DNA from: Paragyromitra xinjiangensis
Taxonomy: Eukaryota; Ascomycota; Pezizomycetes; Pezizales; Discinaceae
Direction: 5' to 3'
Length of the DNA: 64,000 nt
NCBI GenBank assembly: GCA_038503065.1
Contig: JBCAMK010000007.1
Span: 1,116,001 to 1,180,000 of the forward strand
In this document: one piece after another, positions 11,187-23,600 of the stretch
How the letters are laid out: each line of letters opens with the position of its first letter
How positions within the stretch are numbered: position 1 is the stretch's first letter
The notes under the pieces: model-generated
The model's input: only the letters and a program-made list of their open reading frames with translations
Told to the model about the DNA's origin: nothing
Databases searched by the model: none
Translations under genes and position numbers: made by a program

Positions 11187-11674
11187 TACTAATTACAAGT
11201 ATCAACCGTATCGGAACAACGTGGTTAATCCACTTATGTGGAAACCAACCACAATGAGTGCTTCTTGAAGCACAACCTCCCATCCTACTAGGTATCCTCG
11301 ATTAGCCAAATACCAGAACACAAATTCTAGTGGAAAAACTTGCTTCGATCCGGTAGGGTAACCAATTTTCGGTCAATAGAAACAGGATCGAAGATAGTAT
11401 AAACTACACCTATCCGAATCCGATGTATTATAGGCTTTTGTAAGATCTAACCGCTTACGATGATAGCTAATCGTTCAGGAGAGATGGAACTGTTGAGAAA
11501 CGGAGGAACCGCTGGGAAATAATTGGCCAAATAATTTTATTTCAGCCCCAATCTAGTCCAGCGTTTCAGTAATGCTAGATGTTATCAATTAGTGCAGGAA
11601 CCCGCGCACAATATATGAAACCGTACGGTGCCCCGGGTGTGATGGAATAGATATTTTGATCGCTAGACCTAGTC
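11187..11674. other. Spacer, nothing recognised
   Basis: AT-rich sequence between the MITE and the 3' end of the minus-strand dioxygenase. No convincing gene, repeat pair or RNA was seen. Confidence 0.5.
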
Positions 11675-12491
11675 TCACCGCCTAACTACCAAATCACTTC
11701 TCAAAACCCACTTTCCAACTCCGCCATCCTCGATTACTAACCGCCCCTCATGCAGCATACAGTCTGCTCCATGTCTATGCAGCAAAGCCAATCCCTTTTC
11801 CGGCTCCACCGCGATCTCCTCGCTTTTCTTAGTCCTGGTAGCTTCAGTGTAGAAAACAGTCTCTCCGCCAACTACTCCATCGTTTGGGCCTGTGAGGTAT
11901 ATCAAGAGCGTCCACGTTGTTTTACAAGGTACTGGTGGTGATCCTAGTGACAATAAATTGGAATCATCGTCTGTGCAGAAATTCCGTTAATGTTAGGAAC
12001 TTATGAACCAAGAAGGCAAAATATAGATGGGGAGTGCTACAATGTTTATCGAAAAATTGCCCTTTTTGGTATCTATAAATTCTTATATTCGGATTCAAAC
12101 CCACAACCTCACCACCCCACATGGTCTTTCCATCCTCCCCTTCCCTCTCTATAACTTCTTTCAGACCACTCTGTTCCCAGAGCGTTTTGGCAAATCCCTC
12201 ATCAGTGACCTGGAAGCGGTCGTTCACACGAACAGCTTCGCCACGTTTGGGTTTGCCAGGCGTAGTAGTGAGAGAGATGGACTTTTGAAGGAATGCCAAG
12301 TACGTTTTGCAGAGCGTCGCTGTAAAAAACTTTGGGATCACGAGTATCTGGGAATCGAGAACAGTTTGTAGCTCCAGGTCGGATGGGGAGAGGAGGGGTG
12401 TCAGAGGCGGCCATGAGAGCGAGGTCGGTTGAGGAGCCTCATTTTGAGGAACAGCTGCTGTTTGTTTCTTCGGAGGTGGTTTCTTTGGCAT
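11675..12491 (-). CDS. 2-oxoglutarate/Fe(II) dioxygenase, prolyl 4-hydroxylase-like
   Basis: Two exons on the minus strand, 12491-12041 and 11970-11675, encode 248 aa. The splice joins FDKH to YDDSNLL and so creates the iron-binding HxD motif (KHYDDS). The distal iron histidine is in LLHRHGADCMLHEGRL (probably the LHEG His), and the 2-oxoglutarate-binding basic residue is probably in GKWVLRSDL. TTWTLLIYLTGP and GGETVFY are typical P4Hc-fold strands. The N-terminus is Lys/Pro-rich. An upstream in-frame ATG at 12545 would add 18 residues; I prefer 12491 because the short polybasic start is common in this fungal group, but this is not decided. It is divergent from SNF7. The substrate cannot be read from the sequence. 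Confidence 0.88.
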
Positions 12492-12575
12492 TTTCCTATT
12501 GGGGAAAAGGAAGATTCCAGACAAGTGAACGGGGGCCTTGGGCATCGTTATCGTGTGTGGCAACTCGGATAAAAA

Positions 12576-12584
12576 CCTAACCCT
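12576..12584. promoter_or_regulatory. Telobox-like CCTAACCCT in a divergent promoter
   Basis: The motif lies in the roughly 350-bp gap between the dioxygenase ATG (12491) and the SNF7 ATG (12842). It resembles the motifs upstream of other genes in this window. Function is inferred from position only. Confidence 0.35.
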
Positions 12585-12841
12585 CAGTCACCGTGGCTGA
12601 AACCATTAGTCATGGATAGGCTACATACCAAGCTTCGTCAATCCAGTCACCGTCGTCGTCACTTCAACCTCGTTCCCCGACCCTTGTGCTCCTCCTCTAC
12701 ATCGACCTCTACCTTTGCTCTCTCTGTCGTCTATTCTTGGCTCTCTGACAAGGACTACCACTCGCTTTCTCTTGACAGGCTCACGGCCTTTCCGACAGCT
12801 ACGATCTTGTTATCTTCCTAAGTAGAAGCCTATCCGTTAAG

Positions 12842-13971
12842 ATGTGGAGCTGGCTCGTAGGCCCCTCGGCGGCGAAGAAGAAGGATATCCCTAAGAAGGC
12901 TATTCTCGATGTGCGACAGCAGTTGGAGATGCTCCAAAAGAAGGAGAAGCATCTTGAGCAACAGATAGAGGAACAGGATGCTATTGCGAGAAAGAACGTT
13001 CAGTCAAATAAGACAGGTTTGACCCCACGTTAACCCCCATCGACTCAGCTACTTCCCTACCTGAACAGGACTTTGTTCCCTCATCTCCAAGTCTCTTTTA
13101 CCTTGTGGTTAGAAACTTTCTTCTCTAAACTCTCGGACGAGGAAACATCTCGGTTAAACTTGGTACCTGTTCGGGTGGGCGCGGTGGTTGGGGTGTGTCT
13201 TGTGACACTAGTAACTAAAACTAATATATCGTTTTTCCCATCGAACAGCTGCATTGGCCGCGATCAAACGCAAGAAGATGCACGAGAACCATCTCACGTC
13301 AACCCAATCGCAAATCGCAACACTGGAGCAGCAGATGCACGCAGTAGAGACGGCAAACCTAAATGTCGAAACCTTGAAGGTCATGAAATCTGCTAGCAAC
13401 GCCATGAAGGTCATCCACGGTGGTATGAATGTGGACGCAGTTGATGCGACAATGTATGTGTTTTTTTCACCCTTGTTATATGACGGATGGTACTTGGAGA
13501 CCGTTATGCCGTGGTAGAGGAGGGAAGTTGTATTGGTGGCATTGTAGCACTTGTGCTAGGCGAATCTTTCCCAGTTTTTGGTTGAATTTTCTCCATATTT
13601 TTTTTCTAGGAGTGGATTGCTAACCACTGCATCTTATGATTTAACAGGGAAGAAATCCGAGAGCAGCAGCAAATCGCTGAAGAAATCGGCAACGCAATCA
13701 TCAACATTGGCGACCCAGCTGACGAAGAAGAGCTCCGGAACGAGCTTGCAGCAATGGAGCAAGAGGCTTTGGATAACAAAATGCTCACGGCGCCTTCTGC
13801 TCCGATTGCGTCAACCCCGCAGCATATTAGCGCTGGTGAGTTGATGAATCGGTACCTCATCGCCAAAATTCCTCAAAACTAACGTCTGTTATAGTTAAAG
13901 GGAAAGCTACCGCAGAGGAAGAAGACGACGAGGAAGAGCTGCGACAATTACAGGCTGCAATGGCCTACTAA
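12842..13971 (+). CDS. snf7: ESCRT-III core subunit Snf7/Vps32
   Basis: Snf7 polymerises on endosomal membranes to drive intralumenal vesicle budding. Four exons, 12842-13016, 13249-13453, 13648-13835 and 13895-13971, sum to 645 nt (214 aa), close to the usual fungal length. Exon 1 gives the N-terminal MWSWLVGPSAAKKKD and a basic/acidic helical coiled coil. Exon 2 gives ALAAIKRKKMHENHL and the helix through NMKVIHGGMNVDAVDATM, the typical Snf7 alpha1-alpha2 hairpin. Exon 3 carries the alpha4/5 region (GDPADEEELRNEL). Exon 4 ends in an acidic stretch and a Leu-rich MIM1-like C-terminus (EEELRQLQAAMAY). Introns are 232, 194 and 59 nt, the first two long for this window. Splice phases agree at every junction. 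Confidence 0.96.
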
Positions 13972-14518
13972 TGTTTAGATTCATGCCAAGACTTTGGTGG
14001 CCCAGCGGTATGGATCCGACAGGCTGTAGGGTATTAGGGATTAGAATGTGCTTCCTTTTCCTTTTTTTCACTGAAGAGGGCAGGACATGGCTCTTCGTGA
14101 TATTGGCGTAGACTCTTTCTAGCCGCATATACAGACATGCGGGTGAGGGCAAGATAGGAAAGTAAAGAGCCTGCCTCCCGTATGCGCGCTCGTACCTTCT
14201 GTGGGCTTCCTTTGCTGCACTCTTGTCTATCTTATTCCCCCTACTGCTCTTCCGTTCTTTGGCTGGTTATTGTTGTCGTTTTTGATGTTAATCCGTGGCT
14301 GGGTTTTCGTGACTTGGTGCGTCTTTCGTTTGTTATTTTCTTTCCTTGCATGGGAGCTAGTGGAGTGCTTTATTTGTTTTTTGTTTGTTGGTCCTGGTTT
14401 TGTTTTTGGTCTTATTTTATCTTTTTCCCTACTTTTTTCTTGCCTGTTCGGGGTTGCTATATTACGGGAACAGATTTCTAAATGGAAATAAATTATTTTA
14501 CCCTACAGACCACCTGCT
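13972..14518. other. T-rich 3' flank of SNF7
   Basis: The stretch at about 14200-14480 is strongly T-rich on the + strand. It yields overlapping frames full of Phe/Leu/Val/Trp that look like membrane proteins by composition only. I see nothing else in it and treat it as 3'UTR and flank. Confidence 0.5.
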
Positions 14519-14650
14519 TAGTCTCGATTCCAGACCTTTTGGGAAAATCGCTATTTATTTTGGGTGGTTGACGCGATTTTCCCCAGAACAATCCAGATTT
14601 TAAACACCAAATATTGAAAAAATCTGGGCGACTGCAACGTGGGCACGAGA
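14519..14650. mobile_element. Short TIR insertion, 132 bp, 9-bp TSD CCACCTGCT
   Basis: The duplication CCACCTGCT is at 14510-14518 and 14651-14659. The left end is TAGTCTCG and the right end is GGGCACGAGA, matching the termini of the elements at 39573 and 39479. Two nested palindromes lie inside: GGGAAAATCGC/GCGATTTTCCC and CCAGATTTT/AAAATCTGG. The copy number of the interior is unknown. The shared bases actually extend to 12 (AGACCACCTGCT), so the exact right terminus is ambiguous by about 3 bp. Confidence 0.72.
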
Positions 14651-14659
14651 CCACCTGCT

Positions 14660-17600
14660 GTACAAATGGAATGACGATAAACATCCAATATAAAATGATT
14701 CGGTTGATTCGGAGGCTGAAAGAACACTCGAGAAAATTCTCAGCTAGATCGCGGTTTCCCACAAATAGGTATTCTATGCTAACACCTGCCCCCGTAATTT
14801 ATTTCGCTGAGAGTTGTCGTGCATACAGTGAGTATTTCGGTAAGGACTCGAAAATCGTGGGAATCTTAGTTACATGTAGTTAGGTCTGCTAAAGCGACTC
14901 TTAGCATTGACAAATGTGCTAATAAAAAAAGATGACTGGCTGCTAAAATGACCTCCTAGGTTTCGAGGCTCCATTTGAGATAGTATGCCAAAAGTCACCT
15001 ACTTAACGGTTAGATACTGTTCCAAAACCCAAAATCTGACGAACTGCGAGGTATCCACGACCCTTGACTCTTCATGACGACCCATCCAAACTCACATATG
15101 ATTATTTGAATGATTAAGATCCTGCAGGCATCTATGTTAACCAAGGCATTCATATCGCCACTCACAGGTGCGGTTGTGTATTTTTGTGCACGTGGCCGCT
15201 GGATGGAAAATTCGCGGGCTTTTGATTGCGGCAACAGGCTGATTACATTATCACGATACATGTAGTTATGGGGGAACCCCGAGAGGATAAGATATTTCAA
15301 TTATTACTCTAGTCACTTTCGAATATGTTCACAGTACTGATATAAAGAGAACTTGGCTTTTGTATCACCCAAGCCACCATAAATCCCGCAGTATTGCATC
15401 CACTAAGTAATTAGCAATCACATTTCGAGCTTTGCGCTAGTCGCAGGATCCTTGGATTTCACCGCCTTATTCTCTGTTTGTCTAGTTCATCATTAGGTCG
15501 AGACACAATAAGTCACTCGCTCCACAAACAAGAGTCCGTCATACTTATATTCCACTTTACTTACCTACCAGACACATAGTCATCCAAGCTATGATGATGA
15601 TGCTCTTGCAAGCGTGGGTAGTACTAGGAAGATTCGTGACGGAGTGAATTTGTGAGCAGTAACTACTCTAGTAAACTACACCCCCCGCCTTTTCCCATCT
15701 CTTATCCTACCTAATATTTTCCGCACATAAAACTCTCCGTCTCTTTCTTCCTAACCCTCCACACATACCTAAGCTCTCTTCCCAACACAACTGCAAGAGC
15801 GCAATCTTATCTCCTTTCTCTTTCCTATCCAACACACACTGCTGAATCTAATTCACGTGTCCCTAATCCAGCCCACCTTCCATCACCATATTTCGTCATA
15901 CCCCTCTTCAATTTTACCAGCTGTTATGCATTTGCCAGGACTTGCTATATCCAAACCATGTATAATTTGTGTATAGTGAATATGATTTCCTTAGGGATGA
16001 AGCAAAATGACATGATCTTTATTGGGAGGGTTAAACCACATGTAAAGTAGAGCTTTTAGAGATTTTGTAGTCTATATCCTTGATCTCGGGAAAAAAATAT
16101 GACGGATAACATTGATGCGCTATATAAAAATATAATTAGGTGGAAAGGTAGAGAAGAACTATATGAAAATAGTTTAAGTCATATGGTATCACTCGCTAGA
16201 GAGACGCTACTCTACCTACTATGTAGATAGGTAGTTGGCTAGGTACACCCAACTGCTTAGGCTATGGTGCGCTCTACTATATGTTGGGATATAACTTAGA
16301 TAAATAGTTGGGTTCTTTACTAGGTATATTTGGAGCACAGCCCTGGCCTATTGTGTATTCAGGTATATTATTTTACTTGCATTGAACCTATTGGCTCTTA
16401 CTCTTCGTGACGTACCTTAGAGCCTACCAACACACAATATGGCAAAGCTCACGTGACATTAGAGTTGTAAATACAGAGGATAGATTTTGTCATAGTCGAA
16501 CAAGCAAGTGATCTGATATCTTCCTCTTACGAGAATTTGCAGGGCTCCACAAATCTGATCTTTGTTGCTATTTTTCCTAAAATGTTTCGATCGGATCACT
16601 AAGCCCTCGTTGATCTGCTTCCTGAATAGTATACGGCGAACAGCGAGTAAAAAAAAGCTATCTTTAGTGAGAAATTGCCAGTTAGTTCCCTTTGTCATCA
16701 ACTGGGCACAGGTGGTTATCTCAGCTGTGGTTATTCAGCATGTCAGTAACCGCAGTGCATCGATGCAGCTAAAGCATGCATATGGTATCTTTTACAGTTC
16801 ATTTCGATCCCTTGACCGACGAACATGCATGAGACCCCTAGCTAGTCACACCACAAAAGTATCGGGTATCTTTGATACGGAAATAACACTTTATCTGCAC
16901 AGCCGGGTCTACCCACCCCAATCTCTCATTTCTTCCACACCAACTCCGTAATGCTTTGTGACTCTAATGACCTTTTCGATTATGTATTCATTGCCGATCT
17001 AGAATCCTGTAGGCGCTCAGCTCAAAACAAAAACTAACATGACCATGATCTTGCGGGAAGCTGAATGCTGTTGTATCTAGCCTGGTTTAGTTTTACGCCC
17101 AGCGCATCTATATGCATGTAGGTCATTTCAGTCGGGACCTGAAGGAGGCTTTACTCGTCGAGTGCGAATCCATGATCTACTGCCCGTTTGCCCGTTTTTC
17201 CCGGTAGGCATACGTAGTGACCCAGGGTTAAAGTGCTAAATCCATGATCTAAACCTAGGCTAAACAACCGATATCTATGTATGATATTATAAAGATACCT
17301 ATCTTTTCCTATTTTCGAACTCCCTTTTATTTCCCTCCAATAAACAGCACCACTTAATAGCTAATTGGCCACAGCCATAAGCCAAAATTTCAATAGATCA
17401 TATATATGTAAGAACGAGATCAAATTGCGACATGTTAATTGTACATGATAGTCTAGTACCCCTCATGGCCAGTAACTGTTTTATATGTTTGCGCCTCTCA
17501 CGAAATAAAAGTAGCCTAAATGATAATAGCACGTCTGTTCAGCCTAGATAAAACCATCACGTGCCTATTTCAGCACATGTCTTACACATATGAATATGGT

Positions 17601-20600
17601 TATAGGACTAGTCTTGACTACGACCTAACAGCACTGTGAAACATACAATCTAAACCTTAAGAATATCTAGATCAAACAATAACCTAGGTATCAACACCGA
17701 GTATGCTACCTAAACAAGTTATTCTGGGCTTAAGCTAGAGGAAACCGCATGGCTATGGCCCTTCAAAACAGCTCTGCGGTCAACTCCTGCCGTTGCGTCG
17801 CCTCCGCTTTATTGGCAAGACTTTTAGGAAGAAAACTTAGGTGTTTGGCAAAATAGCCTTCTAGCTAGAATTTCCGTCCGTTCCGGGTGATTTGCTAGTG
17901 CTACGACAAGATATAAAATTTTGTCATTTCCAAACCAAAGTATACATATAGTTATGCATACATTCACACGAAAACAGCATGGATGCGATTATTTGTCGGG
18001 CCAGGCCACAGTCTTACTCACCCATTTCATAATTTTCCAAGAGATTATTAATCATGGATAACTTTAACTTGAAAATTTCTTGTTGACCCTAAATAGTTCC
18101 AACGGTGGGATGCAGATTCTGAGTGCTGACTGTGTATTCGGAGGGGGTTTCCGCTTCGTTTCTCTGCAATTTTGTATCACTCATCGATATATCCGATCTC
18201 ATTTTGCTCTATTTTAAGTGTAGAAGACTGCATATGAGTAGGGCGCTTGTGTTATGCGTTCTTCATTACCATGTTTTGAGTATTTATTATTAATATTAGT
18301 TGGGGGGCGTTCTACCTAGGTACATGTATGTTACACTGATCATCAGTTTTATATCCAGCTGATATTCGACTTTCTTCAAGAAAAATAAGCGAGCGGCTCA
18401 GCTTTGAGCCTCGAGTTGAGCCTCGAGTTGCTGCACCGGTACCTGTTCCGATCGGCAACATTTCAGCCGCCTACCAAGCGAAATATAGTAAGGTGGGGGA
18501 AAACCTACTCCACAAGTATCCCGCATCCCCATTTTGTTGCCATCCGTAAGATCCCGTGCATCTCTCATCCGAGACCACTGATTCCAAACTTCGGAAAACC
18601 AGAAACTGCGTCCGGGCTTGTCCGGGTAAGTATATGTAGGTACCCATTCCTAGGAAGCAGATATGCACCTAGATTACTGCCATCCAAATCACACCATTGC
18701 TGCATGTCTACGCTGGGGCTCTATCGAACATACGCCCACAATTCACACCGTGAGCGACCTAACTAAGTTGGCTAAGACTAAAAAGTCGATGATGTTGTCG
18801 ATGATTATTTTGCTGAAATGAGATGGTCATGCTAGTAGGGCAGAGTCGGGAGTAGATGTAAATAGTGTCGAGTTTTACCCGTGGTTATTGGCAAAAGCCC
18901 TGAGGCTCCAGTCATAATGTGGCCCGACATCATGGTTACTGCCACGTGCTTTGAGGGCCTCGCTTATAGATCCTGATTCTACTTTCCAATCGGCAAGTTC
19001 TCGCTGTGACACTAAGGTAGGTGGTACAATTCATCCTGATCATTCAACTGCGCATAGAACTAATCATACACGTTTCTTCCTCCTAGAAGCATAGAGGACA
19101 CAGTTTTATTGCATGTATGTCCCTGGGGGAGCTGATAGAACATTTGACAGGCCAGCTAGCCCATCATCTACCTATGTTAGTGTGTGCGGCACGGGTCTTT
19201 GAGCATACACGTGTAGGCTGTACTCGTAAAACTGGCCTCAGCAGCACTTCACTAAGCCGAAAGTGTACAAGTAGAGCCTTTTGTGCTGGGGTATATTGTC
19301 CCTGTGCCTGCTTTAGCCCAACATAATAGGACTAGGATACAGAATAACCTAGCAAACCACTATCCAGATCGAACGCAAAGGTAGGCGTCAATTGAGTAGG
19401 GAAGGCCAGAGGGGTTGACAGTGCACATGTCAAGGAAAAGAGATACCTAATGATGTGGCTGCGTTGAGATTCGAACTCTGGCTCTGGAACGCTAAGTTTC
19501 ACATTTGCAGGGATGGTGTATTCATTGTGCAAGTCTGGTAAGGCACACAAGTTTACCCAGGGCAAGTGGCGCCGTCAGAACCATATTTCAACCAAAAGAA
19601 TTCGGGTAAACCACGACCAAGCTGATGCCCTTGAACGCGCGTCTTGCTGAAAAACAGCTGACAAAATAAACATGAAGTTTTGGCTTCTACAAACACTAGA
19701 CACGAATTCATCCCTAAAATCACGTTCTTGACTGGGTAGATGTAGATCTGAAACGAAAGCAATGTACAAAGAGCCCATCAATTATGTAATTATTAAGCGG
19801 GCCTGGCAAGGTCGTGTGATACCTCCATAGCACCAGCCATGCTCTTTGAAAGAAATTAAGCCTAGCTACGTAGCCACAGATTTTAACGCAGAGGGCAGTC
19901 GAAGCCTTCGAAAGGTCCATTGGGCTGACTTAAAGAAGTAGCTTGTAATATTGTCAAAATGCCTCAGCAATGATCAAGATGAGGGACGGCCCATAACTAT
20001 GGTAAAGATCCGATCCGGTTTTCCTGTCACATACTACATGTAGTCTCCTGCGGGGCAGTTTCACTGAATCGGCTCAGCGGCAGGATTCTTATTGTGACAG
20101 CCAAAACTTGTGTTTTGCCATGTATGGAAGCTTAAGCATTAAATTACTATGGAATTCAATTTCGGGGGGATGAAATAATATCGATGCATGATTTTCAGAG
20201 GCCATCAGAACACATTTAGGCTTCAGATGCCGCAAAGAATAAGAGACTAGGAAGCCTACATGTATACTTGCTCAAATCTTCAAAATCGCACATGAGAACT
20301 CAACCGAGTAGCCTACCGGATCTAGCCATGGATCCAGTTGCTATTCGTGGCGGAGAAAGGGATACAAAGAAAGAAAACCCCACCGAGTAAAGAAAATTCA
20401 GCGTTATCTAATAACGACTGTTTAGATTTCTAAGCATTTTAGATATGCCTGAAAGTGTGCTGCGAAACCATTAGGAACACTCACGTGCTATGAAATTAGT
20501 GATGGAACGCCTAATCCCAGTAAATTTCTGCCGAAGAGACAAAAAGTCTTCTAAAAAAATGGGCTACGAGGATAAAATAGTATTGAAAGTGGGAAAAAGC

Positions 20601-23600
20601 CGAGAAAAAATAAATACTTCTCCGACCATATCCGAGCAGAAAAGCCTGTGGATCAGCTTCGACTAACAAGTTTAATGACTTATCAAGGAACTGAGGAAAT
20701 CAAAGAAGGATCTGACCTTTTTTTGGTACCCAGAGACTCATTTTTTTTTGGAAAAATAGCCGACTAATATTGTGGTAAAGCAAGGATGTCCAAATAAAGA
20801 GATGAGTCGAAAACCAATCAAGTGAGCGAGTTTTGTGATATGATGCACAATGCCGACCCTCCTATGCGGCTATCCTCATCTTGACAGCTATTATGCATGT
20901 ATACGTACACGGCATGAGAGGGAATTCCGGCATTGGACAAAAGAATTATCACAGAAGTCGGGCGGTAATGATAATATAAATGAGATGTAACCATGCATGA
21001 CCATGATCATGCTACGTACACAAATAGTATAGTGGCGGGGTCGACGTCACCAGCAACAGACGAATAAAGGTTTCTGGAGATCACGATATTGAAAGGTTGC
21101 GGAGAGACTCAATGATTCCCTCTCTGATCGCTAGCATGGACTCAACCGCTTCAATAGATGTATCTTAGTATTTTGGCGCGCTAAATTTTGCCATAAATCA
21201 AACTGCAAGCGGGCACCCGAATTCCTGCGGTTGTGGGAATTATGATCCACCTATAAGTTCACAACCTCTTAAATTTTCTCGAATCACATTTAAAGACCGA
21301 AGTACAGATTCTAATGTACCTCTAGGCTTGCAGATATAATCATACTCTGCGGCAAAAGTATGATAGAACAAACCAAAACTCACGTAATCATACGTCTCGC
21401 TGTAGGTGTTATGAGTATAGGTGTGCTAAGTACAATAGCATTATAGCTCAGGTGGGTTCACATGCCTCGTAAAGTAGGGGGTATAAAAACTTCGATCAGT
21501 CACGAGTTTTCACTCGCAGCTGTAGCACAAATATGATTAATTTTTCTCGTGGATCATTTGATTCTATAGGACAGCCAACCCACAGCCGATTTCCACTAAG
21601 ATCCTTTCCTGATTACTTGGTAGATCTCATTGACCACAAGCTTTCTATTCCAACTGGATAGTAACATTTATGTTTCGGATACAACATATATTATTTTTGG
21701 AATTCGCTCCGTTAGTACTGTGTAATTGCTTATAGGGCGGTTTTAATTATTACAAATAGTGAAATCGTGTTTTTGGCAGTAAGTAACGGTGTAAACCCTT
21801 TCTGAGATCGTCCGGATTCAGTTATGGAGTTATCTAACAAGGTTAGCTATAGTAGAACTTGGACCTCTAAAGGCATGGAGGGTAACAGAATCTGGTTTCA
21901 GACTCAACAACTGAGATTCGAATTATATATAGCGCACCACACCAGCACACACCCTCCACTCGTATGCAGAAGTATCAGATAGGGCTTCCGTCCATATTAT
22001 CCGAAGCCACAACGTTGTTGTCTAGATTCTAAGTTCATGACCAATCGAGGGCGCTGCGGCTAGGAATCACATAATACGAATTGAAAGTAGCCTTCCTCTC
22101 TAGGTAATTGATTATGGGTGTTAGAGCCCTCATCTCTGATCGGGTCAAACACAGTATAATCACATGATCTCACAGTTGATGGCACCAATCGTCGTAGTAG
22201 GTATCTGGATACCTATGGGACATCAATAAAATATCATTACCACTTAATCATCACCATATCGGTAGTTTTAACACCATCAGTTCCTCTGGCTGCTTCCTCT
22301 TTTAATGTAGCCTATATTAAAGACAGCACTCGTATCTATCGTAATGAACCTTTTTGGGGTTTGGGGATTCACCATGCATTGTATCCTAAAATAACTTGCC
22401 TTAGTTCTCAGCCACCCCGGCCATATTACCGAAGCCCCACGAGCCAGTTGTTCGGCACACCCTCCATCAACCCGAATCTAAGGATGAGGATTAGGTGACA
22501 AACGGTTCTCGCTACATTGTCGTTTGGAAACAATTGCCCCGCAGCGCAAGCGTATATTCAATAGCCGCAAATCCTGCCGACAGCTGTGCGTCACCCCACA
22601 CTAGCTTGAGCCTCTATCTAAAACTTGAGGCTTATGTCTCCCTCCCTTTTTGTTTATGCACATATTCCTAAAACTCGATCATTCACTGTGATTCCCGCCT
22701 ACCCCTGCATACACTATTCTAACCCCAGAGATTTAGTAACAAATATTCTCACATGCTCAATATGCAGGAATATAGAAGATATTACTAGAGTTAATACCCT
22801 TGTTATCTGAACACCATGAGCGGAAATGGATAAGGCGGCCGGGGTAGCATGGGTGGAAATAGATCACTGGCTGGTAAATTACTTGAGTTGAGTAGGATTG
22901 ATCTTATATCGAGTGGCTTTCACCGAAGTGAAGGTCTAACTGATCTTCTATAGAGGCCGAGATGTATAAAATAAGTAGACGTAAACACTCTCTTTTACCG
23001 CCTCTGGAAGCTTAGCAATAATATACCTGGGCGACCATATATTGGTGGTGAATGTGCAATATGGTATGCTAGAACAAGGTTGAAATTTTTTTCAAGCCAA
23101 TTGAACATTGAACTACCGGCCCCCATTTAGCTTTTCCTCTTTCACCCGAGTTTGAAGCCAAGTGAAGTACCGAAGAGGTTAGTAGCATCTCCGTGGGACA
23201 TGAAATGGAAGGTGCCTGGAGAGGGTGGCACTAGAGACGCAATTAAAGTTCATGCACAGAGCAGCCAAGCCGCGGTGAGTTGGTCGTTCCACAGGGTTTA
23301 GGTTAGGCACTCCCCCGGTGTCAAACAAGCCTCAAGCTCGTGCACGGTGTGGCATGGGTCGCTAAAAGAGATTGACATCTTAGTGTATCGATATTTTGAG
23401 TGGCGTTATTACACATCGAGGCGACTAGATAGACTTGTACACAATGACTTGTAAAATATTTGAACACAGTCGATTCTAGAAGGTTTGGCGGACGGTCGCC
23501 CTGGTGCCTGCAGCTGGATACCTGCAGAAACTTTTCCGACCAAGCTATCCACTCTAAGACCTTTCAATGCCCCTCTAAGCGAAAGCGCTAGGATAGAAGC

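Noticed and set aside
14182..14491. Hydrophobic frames resembling membrane proteins
   Set aside because: The stretch is simply T-rich downstream of SNF7; overlapping frames all become Phe/Leu/Val-rich for compositional reasons.
18404..18766. 120-codon frame in the desert
   Set aside because: No family features, no neighbouring exons, and part of it is a 12-bp tandem duplication.
19460..19490. T-loop-like word GAGTTCGAATCTC on the minus strand
   Set aside because: No matching acceptor stem, D arm or anticodon stem could be folded around it, so no tRNA is called.
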